Part shown: one piece after another, positions 58,557 through 64,000 of the stretch
Layout: each line of letters starts with the position of its first letter
Numbering within the stretch: the stretch's first letter is position 1
Assembly (NCBI GenBank): GCA_947627425.1
Contig: CANQVZ010000004.1
Coordinates: 1 to 64,000, forward strand
DNA: 64,000 bases
Source: an uncultured Clostridia bacterium
GTDB taxonomy: Bacteria; Bacillota; Clostridia; Lachnospirales; CAG-274
Direction: 5' to 3'
Notes under the pieces: model-generated
The model's input: the letters and a program-made list of their open reading frames with translations, nothing else
Told to the model about the DNA's origin: nothing
Databases searched by the model: none
Position numbers and translations under genes: made by a program

Positions 58557-59933
58557 TTATAGTTGTTTTTCACTCATAAGCGTTCTGAATATCCTGTTCA
58601 ATACGGCTATTGCCGCTGCCGAAAGTATAAGCTCCGCGCTAAATTGTGCATAGGCAAGTCCGTACATGGGGAAAAGATAGTTGAGAATGAATAAGAACGG
58701 TATTTCAAATACTATCTTTCTCAATATGGCAAAAAGCAGTGAAAGTCGTCCTATACCGCAAGCCTGGAAAACTGCCACCGCAAGAAAATCCAGTCCCATG
58801 AACGGGAGCGAAAGGCAAAGACCTCTCAGAAACTGCGCGCCGTATGATATTATTTGCCCGTTGTCTATGAACATTCCCATAAATGTGGGAGCGAACATAA
58901 AGAACACAAGTGTGACAAATGCCAGCATACTCACGGCTATTTTGGCTGAAAATATTATGGCATATTTTGCTCTCTTGTGCGTTTTGTTGGCGTAGTTATA
59001 GCTCACAAGGGGCATTATACCCTGCGAAAGTCCAAGCGCTATATACATAGGCACAAGATTTATCCTGTTTGCTATGCCCATTGCCGCCACGGCGTCTGCG
59101 CCATATGAGGCTGTGAAGTTGTTTAATATAGTCATGCCCGTTACATTCAGCAGATTTTGTATTGAAGCGGGTATACCCACACCGCATATGCCGAGTATAA
59201 TTTCTTTTTTAAATCGGAACATCGACGGGCGTATGCATACATATGTCCGTCCCCTTTTTATGAAAAGAAGAATAAGAAAATACAGGCAGGCAACACAGTT
59301 TGATATGAATGTGGCAAGTCCCGCACCCTCTGCGCCAAGCCCCAGTCCGAACGGCAGCACGAATATTGGGTCAAGTATTATGTTGAGTATGCAGCCGCTC
59401 ATTGTGCCTATGCTTGCATGGAAAGCCGAGCCTTCCGCTCTCACAAGGTATGCAAACACCACATTGAGTATAGCGGGCGCCGCTCCGAGAGCAACAGTCC
59501 ACTTGAGATATTTTGCAGTTGCCGTGAGAGTGTCGGGCTTAACTCCCAGTATGTCCAGAAACCGTGAGCGGAACACTATATACACCGCCGAAAAAACAAG
59601 CGCAAAGAAAAGCGAGCAGTAAAAACCGAAGGCGGAACTTTTATATACCGTGTCGTAGTCCTTTCTGCCGAGCGCTCTGCTCATCATGCTGGATGTGCCC
59701 ACGCCGAAAAGATTGTTTATTGCGTTGAAAGCAAGCAGCACGGGAGCTGCAAGAGCCACTGCCGCATTCTGCACGGGATCGTTTGTAAGTCCCACGAACC
59801 ATGTGTCGGAAAGACTGTATATCACCATCACAAGTGAGCTTATTATAGTCGGCACGCCGAGAAGCATAACAGATTTTGGCACGGGCATTTTCTCAAATAA
59901 ATATATCTTTTTTATATCCTCTCTGTTTTGCAT
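58557..59933 (-). CDS. MATE family efflux transporter
   Basis: A 458-residue multidrug/toxic-compound exporter with about twelve transmembrane segments. Family features include an N-terminal VPTIISSLVMVIYSLSDTWFVG segment and NNLFGVGTSSMMSRALGRKD (about 75-95), repeated as GIANRINLVPMYIALGLSQGIMPL in the second half. It uses a sodium or proton gradient. The ATG at 59933 is taken because GGAG is 8 bases upstream; the ATG two codons earlier is 2 bases from it. Monocistronic and convergent with the nucleotidase gene. Confidence 0.96.
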   Translation of the reverse strand: MQNREDIKKIYLFEKMPVPKSVMLLGVPTIISSLVMVIYSLSDTWFVGLTNDPVQNAAVALAAPVLLAFNAINNLFGVGTSSMMSRALGRKDYDTVYKSSAFGFYCSLFFALVFSAVYIVFRSRFLDILGVKPDTLTATAKYLKWTVALGAAPAILNVVFAYLVRAEGSAFHASIGTMSGCILNIILDPIFVLPFGLGLGAEGAGLATFISNCVACLYFLILLFIKRGRTYVCIRPSMFRFKKEIILGICGVGIPASIQNLLNVTGMTILNNFTASYGADAVAAMGIANRINLVPMYIALGLSQGIMPLVSYNYANKTHKRAKYAIIFSAKIAVSMLAFVTLVFFMFAPTFMGMFIDNGQIISYGAQFLRGLCLSLPFMGLDFLAVAVFQACGIGRLSLLFAILRKIVFEIPFLFILNYLFPMYGLAYAQFSAELILSAAAIAVLNRIFRTLMSEKQL

Positions 59934-60085
59934 ACACATTTCTCCATTCGTTATAAAACAGCTTTATTATACATCATTTCCATATATAAATCAAGAACGG
60001 GTAATTTATTTGACAAATATGTAAATATATAATATAATGTAAAAAGATGTTATATCATCAATAAATAAAAAAAGGAGTAAAAACA

Positions 60086-61651
60086 ATGGTAAAATGGTTG
60101 ATTCTTGTATTATACCTCTTGCTCATGGTAGGCATAGGAGTATACTGCAACAGAAAAACAAAGAATGTAAGTGACTTTGTCCTTGGCGGACGAAGCATCG
60201 GACCATGGTTCTCGGCATTTGCCTTCGGTACATCCTACTTTTCGGCTGTCGTATTCATAGGCTATGCGGGACAGTTTGGCTGGACCTACGGTATTTCGGC
60301 ATTTTGGATAGGCCTTGGAAATGCTATCATAGGTTCTCTGCTTGCTTGGCTTGTTCTCGGTAAGCGCACAAGGACTATGACAAAATATCTCGATGCAACT
60401 ACAATGCCCGAGTATTTTGAAAAGCGTTATAATTCAAAGGGGCTTAAAATTTCGGCTTCTCTTATAATTTTCCTTTTCCTCATACCCTATACCGCATCGG
60501 TATATAACGGCTTATCTCGTCTTTTCGAGTCATCGCTTGGTATACCCTATATATATTGTATCATAATCATGGCTGTGTTCACTGCCATTTATGTTATAGC
60601 GGGCGGTTTCCACGCAACGGCTCTCAACGACTTCGTTCAGGGTATGATAATGCTTGTGGGTATAATAACCGTAGTATTCACGGTTTTACACAAGGCAGGA
60701 GGCTTTTCGGGAGCAATGGAAGGTCTTTCGGTCATAGCCGATGACGCAGGCAATACCGGAACGCTTAATTCTCTTTTCGGACCCAAGCCCGCAGACCTTC
60801 TGGGCGTTGTAATTCTTACATCTCTCGGTACATGGGGACTTCCTCAGATGATACAGAAGTTCTATTCCATATCGGATGATGCGGCAATAAAGAGAGGCAC
60901 CATCATTTCAACATTATTTGCTCTTATAGTTGCGGGCGGCAGCTACTTCCACGGCGGTCTCGGCAGACTTTTTGCCACAACAGACCCCGCAGATACATCA
61001 AAGACGCTCATCAACTTTGTTGGCGGAAAGCTCGAATATGACGCTATCGTTCCTGCGATGCTCGAGAGCGTTCTTCCCGACCTTCTTCTGGGACTTATAG
61101 TTGTGCTTGTGCTTTCGGCGTCCATGTCAACTCTGTCATCACTTGTTATGACCTCCAGCTCGACACTCACGCTCGATATCATAAAGCCGTCCATGATCTC
61201 AAAGGGCAAGGAATTTGACGAGAAGAAGCAGGTGTTCATAATAAGAATATTCATTGCGGTATTCCTTATCATATCGGTACTTATGGCAGCTAAGAAAAAC
61301 GCTTATATCACAACTCTTATGAGTATCTCATGGGGCGCTCTTTCGGGCTCGTTCCTTGCGCCTTTCATGTACGGTCTTTTCTCAAAGAAGATCACAAAGA
61401 CGGCTGTTGGCACATGCTTTGTGTTTGCCGTAGGCTTCACGCTCATACATACCTGTCTGTTCCTCCTCGGCTGGTTCCCCGAGCTTACAGACGCGGCAAG
61501 AGCATTGCCTCTTCCGTTTAATGTAACCTCACCTCTTAACGCGGGTGCGTTCTGTATGGTATTTTCACTTATACTTTGTCCTCTGGTAAGTATGTTTACA
61601 AAGCCCGAGTCAAAGGAATATGTGGACGAGGTTTTCAATTGCTATAAATAA
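60086..61651 (+). CDS. Sodium:solute symporter (SSS family)
   Basis: A 521-residue symporter with about thirteen transmembrane segments. SSS features include the N-terminal VSDFVLGGRSIGPWFSAFA motif and the sodium-site-like GTSYFSAVVFIGYAG (about 50-64), and the YVIAGGFHATALNDFVQG signature (about 173-190) of the PutP/PanF branch. It could carry proline, pantothenate, sialic acid or another organic solute. GGAG lies before the ATG. Monocistronic, between terminators. Confidence 0.96.
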   Translation: MVKWLILVLYLLLMVGIGVYCNRKTKNVSDFVLGGRSIGPWFSAFAFGTSYFSAVVFIGYAGQFGWTYGISAFWIGLGNAIIGSLLAWLVLGKRTRTMTKYLDATTMPEYFEKRYNSKGLKISASLIIFLFLIPYTASVYNGLSRLFESSLGIPYIYCIIIMAVFTAIYVIAGGFHATALNDFVQGMIMLVGIITVVFTVLHKAGGFSGAMEGLSVIADDAGNTGTLNSLFGPKPADLLGVVILTSLGTWGLPQMIQKFYSISDDAAIKRGTIISTLFALIVAGGSYFHGGLGRLFATTDPADTSKTLINFVGGKLEYDAIVPAMLESVLPDLLLGLIVVLVLSASMSTLSSLVMTSSSTLTLDIIKPSMISKGKEFDEKKQVFIIRIFIAVFLIISVLMAAKKNAYITTLMSISWGALSGSFLAPFMYGLFSKKITKTAVGTCFVFAVGFTLIHTCLFLLGWFPELTDAARALPLPFNVTSPLNAGAFCMVFSLILCPLVSMFTKPESKEYVDEVFNCYK

Positions 61652-61654
61652 TTT

Positions 61655-61693
61655 AAAAAAACGGCTCACAGTAAAATCTGTGAGCTGTTTTTT
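61655..61693. terminator. Bidirectional terminator after the symporter gene
   Basis: An 11-bp stem (61661-61671 with 61678-61688), A-run before and T-run after, between convergent genes. Confidence 0.9.
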
Positions 61694-61729
61694 AGTGCAA
61701 GCATTGTCGTGTCCTTTTAATTGTTTTCT

Positions 61730-62707
61730 TTAATTCTTATCCTTAAAAAACAACGAGAATATTTTTGTTATTGCGGGCGCAAGAGCCACGAACCAGAACA
61801 TACATACAAACTGCATTGCCGCCTTTGCAAAGCCGCTGCCTATTCCCAGCGAAACGAGCATATCCGCTCCCGTTCCCGCAAAGTGATCGACCATAGTATA
61901 AGTAAATATACAGAATACTGCTCTCAATACCTTTTCTGCGGTTTTTATATCCGTTGAGAACTTTATAAAGCGCCTTTCTATGAACCAGCCTATGAACACG
62001 CCCATAGCTCCTCCTGCTGTTTTGAATGAATCCACAGCCATTTTGGAGCCTTCCACTATTATTGTGCCGTCTGCCGCATAATCGGCGGGGTATGACTTAA
62101 GCGCAGCGTATGCCATAAGCAGTACACAAGCTCCCACGCCTGCAAGCAATGCCCATATGTCGGCATTTTTGTTGTTTTCTATAACGGGCATGAGCTTTGC
62201 AACTGCAAATATTGAGATTATGCCTATCACAAAGGCTACGATAACATCCTGCGGAGTGTGTACACCCAGATAGTTCCTTGAAAATGCTATAAGAATGATC
62301 AATATAACAAGTAATATTTTAAATGCCTTGGGTACCTTTGACTTTTCGTCCGTATCCACCGCAAGACCGCCCCATACGCTTACGGCGTTTCCCGTGTGAC
62401 CGCTTGGGAAGGAATATCCCGTCGCATCCGCCTGTGCCGCGGGAACGGGAGTTATCCTTGCGTCTCTTATCCACGGGCGGTAAACACAGGCTGTTATCTT
62501 TATAAAGCCGTTTATTATCCTTCCCCAATAGAGGGTAAACATGAGGAATATACCCTTTTTCTTGTCATAGCACCAGTATATAAGACCTATGAGAAATAGC
62601 AGTATAGATGTTTCACCTAGCTTTGTGATGTATTCGAATATTGCGTCGAAGGCTCCTCCCGTTGCCTCTCTTATGTTTTGCAAAAAAAGCAGATAACTTA
62701 TATCCAT
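61730..62707 (-). CDS. PAP2-family membrane phosphatase
   Basis: A 325-residue integral membrane phosphatase of the PAP2 superfamily. The three-part motif is KITACVYRPW (about 74-83), YSFPSGHT (about 99-106) and SRNYLGVHTPQDV (about 143-155), each with the conserved Arg/His/Asp. The remaining C-terminal half is multi-pass hydrophobic and longer than standard PAP2 enzymes (200-250 residues). Substrates in this family include undecaprenyl diphosphate and phosphatidic acid. AAGGAGG precedes the ATG. Operon partner of the unknown protein upstream (13-base gap). Confidence 0.9.
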   Translation of the reverse strand: MDISYLLFLQNIREATGGAFDAIFEYITKLGETSILLFLIGLIYWCYDKKKGIFLMFTLYWGRIINGFIKITACVYRPWIRDARITPVPAAQADATGYSFPSGHTGNAVSVWGGLAVDTDEKSKVPKAFKILLVILIILIAFSRNYLGVHTPQDVIVAFVIGIISIFAVAKLMPVIENNKNADIWALLAGVGACVLLMAYAALKSYPADYAADGTIIVEGSKMAVDSFKTAGGAMGVFIGWFIERRFIKFSTDIKTAEKVLRAVFCIFTYTMVDHFAGTGADMLVSLGIGSGFAKAAMQFVCMFWFVALAPAITKIFSLFFKDKN

Positions 62708-62720
62708 TTATATTTCCTCC

Positions 62721-64000
62721 TTATTGAGCTGTTCTTTCATTTTCTCTTGCGCCTCTCTGCGCCGTGGACTGAGTGAGGGCAGGGGTATTTGTCATGCCGC
62801 CGCTTGTCATTTGCAGCCGGCTTACATTCAATGTCCTTTTTGCGGGACCGAATCTTACCTCATTTATTATCTTAAGCCTTGTTTCCTCGGCAGAGCTGTT
62901 GTATCTTTCGCATTTTTCATATAAAGCCTTGTCGCTTTCATATCTGCTCCTTTCCGCCGTGTAGGCTTCATATGCCTGTCTGTTGGCGTTTACGGTGCTG
63001 TCAAAATGGAAATGCTTTTCAAAGTCCGAATAGAGCTTCACGGGCTTGGGTTCAACCGGAGTTTTGCTCATATTAACTATTTTGAGCGATTTTAATGCGC
63101 CCGAGCTATCTCTTATAGACATCACCTGCGGTTCTGCGCCGTTATTTTCAAGCAGAGCGTTGAAGTTGTCCTTAAGGAGCTGTACTCTTTGCCTCATACA
63201 TTCCTCATCACTTATATTATTGTGCTTTTCGCAAAGCTGAGCAAGAGATTTGGTGCCTATGTATATACTTTTGGCGGCGTCCTCAAGCTCCTTAGGGGTA
63301 CTTAAAGGTCTGCCAAGAATATCCCTAAGCACATTTTTGGGATCGCTTTGGCTCAATATCTCCATTGTGATGTCCAGCCTTATATTTATAACGGGAGGCT
63401 TTAAATCAAATTCTTTGAATTTATCCGCAAAACTGTTTATAGTCTCGCTGTCCGCCCGTCCGCTCAGCATATCCGCATATGCCTGCGATATCTTAGCATT
63501 GTTCTCCATATTTTCCTTGCGCTTTTCATACATTTGGCGCATATATTCCTTCTCCTCGGGACTTCCGTTTCTCATGGTATCTTTGTATGAATCTATCATT
63601 TCCTTGAGGATATCTATGCGCACAGGCTGAAAGCTGTCGTTTCCGTTTTTCACAAATACAAACTCGGAGCAGTTGCTTTCCATAGTGTTCATTATTTTTA
63701 CCGTCAGACCCTTTTCGGCTTCTCTCAGCTTATTTTTGTCGCCTATATTTTCGGCAGTCAGTCCGAAATACTCCGCCATAGTCTTGTTGTTTATATATAC
63801 GGCGTTCACGGCAGCCCAAAGCCTTTCCTTGTCCGCCTCATTAAATTCCCTGCTTACTATTGTGGGACAGCCCGTAAGGTCATTCAGTATACTTTTATTC
63901 ATACCGTCGCAATTGTTCAGATATTGCTCCTGCGGTCTCTGATGCTGAGGTCCGCCGCTGAAATATTGCAACAAATTTGGCAGCTCGACCTTATAACTCC
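62721..64000 (-). CDS. Large hypothetical protein, 5'-truncated by the window
   Basis: The reading frame is open to the window edge at 64000, so the N terminus is missing; at least 426 residues are seen. It is mostly charged helix (for example KEYMRQMYEKRKENMENN, ERSRYESDKALYEKCERYN), with no signal peptide or membrane segment visible in this portion, and ends in a low-complexity tail TSGGMTNTPALTQSTAQRGA. I do not recognise the family. It precedes the PAP2 gene in a likely operon. Could be a large structural or DNA-associated protein; nothing more can be said. Confidence 0.75.
   Translation of the reverse strand, partial: SYKVELPNLLQYFSGGPQHQRPQEQYLNNCDGMNKSILNDLTGCPTIVSREFNEADKERLWAAVNAVYINNKTMAEYFGLTAENIGDKNKLREAEKGLTVKIMNTMESNCSEFVFVKNGNDSFQPVRIDILKEMIDSYKDTMRNGSPEEKEYMRQMYEKRKENMENNAKISQAYADMLSGRADSETINSFADKFKEFDLKPPVINIRLDITMEILSQSDPKNVLRDILGRPLSTPKELEDAAKSIYIGTKSLAQLCEKHNNISDEECMRQRVQLLKDNFNALLENNGAEPQVMSIRDSSGALKSLKIVNMSKTPVEPKPVKLYSDFEKHFHFDSTVNANRQAYEAYTAERSRYESDKALYEKCERYNSSAEETRLKIINEVRFGPAKRTLNVSRLQMTSGGMTNTPALTQSTAQRGARENERTAQ

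Noticed and set aside
62721..64000. Prophage tail or conjugation gene
   Set aside because: No neighbouring phage or conjugation genes and no recognisable motif.

Overview
The window looks like chromosome from an endospore-forming, strictly fermentative member of the Clostridia, probably a gut-type lineage. The evidence is a full Spo0A, the sporulation proteins YqfC and YqfD, the Firmicutes order phoH-ybeY-...-era-yqzL-recO, AGGAGG-type ribosome binding sites, heavy use of ATA and AGA codons, and exported proteins with Thr/Glu-rich linkers and copper-amine-oxidase-like N domains. The exact order is not something I can fix from sequence alone. No rRNA, tRNA, IS element, prophage or CRISPR array was seen, and no gene-free stretch exceeds 300 bases (the longest, about 286 bases at 7779-8064, holds the parE promoter).

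Layout. 0-7 kb: spo0A, a CYTH phosphohydrolase, a DJ-1 protein, small clostridial proteins, then the proteostasis set tig-clpP-clpX. 7-12.3 kb: a P-loop protein and a divergent topoisomerase IV pair (parE-parC). 12.3-14.9 kb: a compositionally distinct island of two GNAT acetyltransferases, a transglutaminase-like protein and a HAD hydrolase, separated by four copies of a 17-base repeat and bracketed by near-identical terminator hairpins. 14.9-18.6 kb: the riboflavin operon ribD-ribE-ribBA-ribH on the minus strand behind an FMN riboswitch. 18.6-23.9 kb: recO, yqzL, era, a family-4 uracil-DNA glycosylase, ybeY, phoH, yqfD, yqfC. 24-33 kb: a cupin plus orphan histidine kinase, an orphan pseudopilin, a TPR membrane protein, a flavoredoxin-like protein, an RsmF-type methyltransferase, a YgiQ radical-SAM protein and an SLC13-type permease.

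33-52 kb is the accessory heart of the window. It has one MerR, four LysR regulators in two paralogous pairs, an ECF sigma/anti-sigma pair, and two LysR-divergent operons. The first encodes an aldo/keto reductase, a lipoprotein alpha/beta hydrolase, a 1227-residue exported polyprotein (three carboxymuconolactone-decarboxylase-like domains, a copper-amine-oxidase N-like domain, two cupins and a type-B carboxylesterase), an exported flavodoxin lipoprotein and a second aldo/keto reductase. The second encodes a small membrane protein, a YraQ/ArsP-type permease and an exported DUF362 protein. The two divergent promoters share a conserved block, so the two operons probably form one regulon. A plausible but unproven reading is an exported esterase/redox pathway acting on an aromatic, lactone or quinone-like compound, with reductases inside the cell.

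52-64 kb: a MacAB-like efflux operon in which the adaptor and ATPase genes overlap by 86 bases in different frames, an exported 5'-nucleotidase sharing a C-terminal module with the DUF362 protein, a MATE exporter, a sodium:solute symporter, a PAP2 phosphatase and a large unknown protein cut by the window edge.
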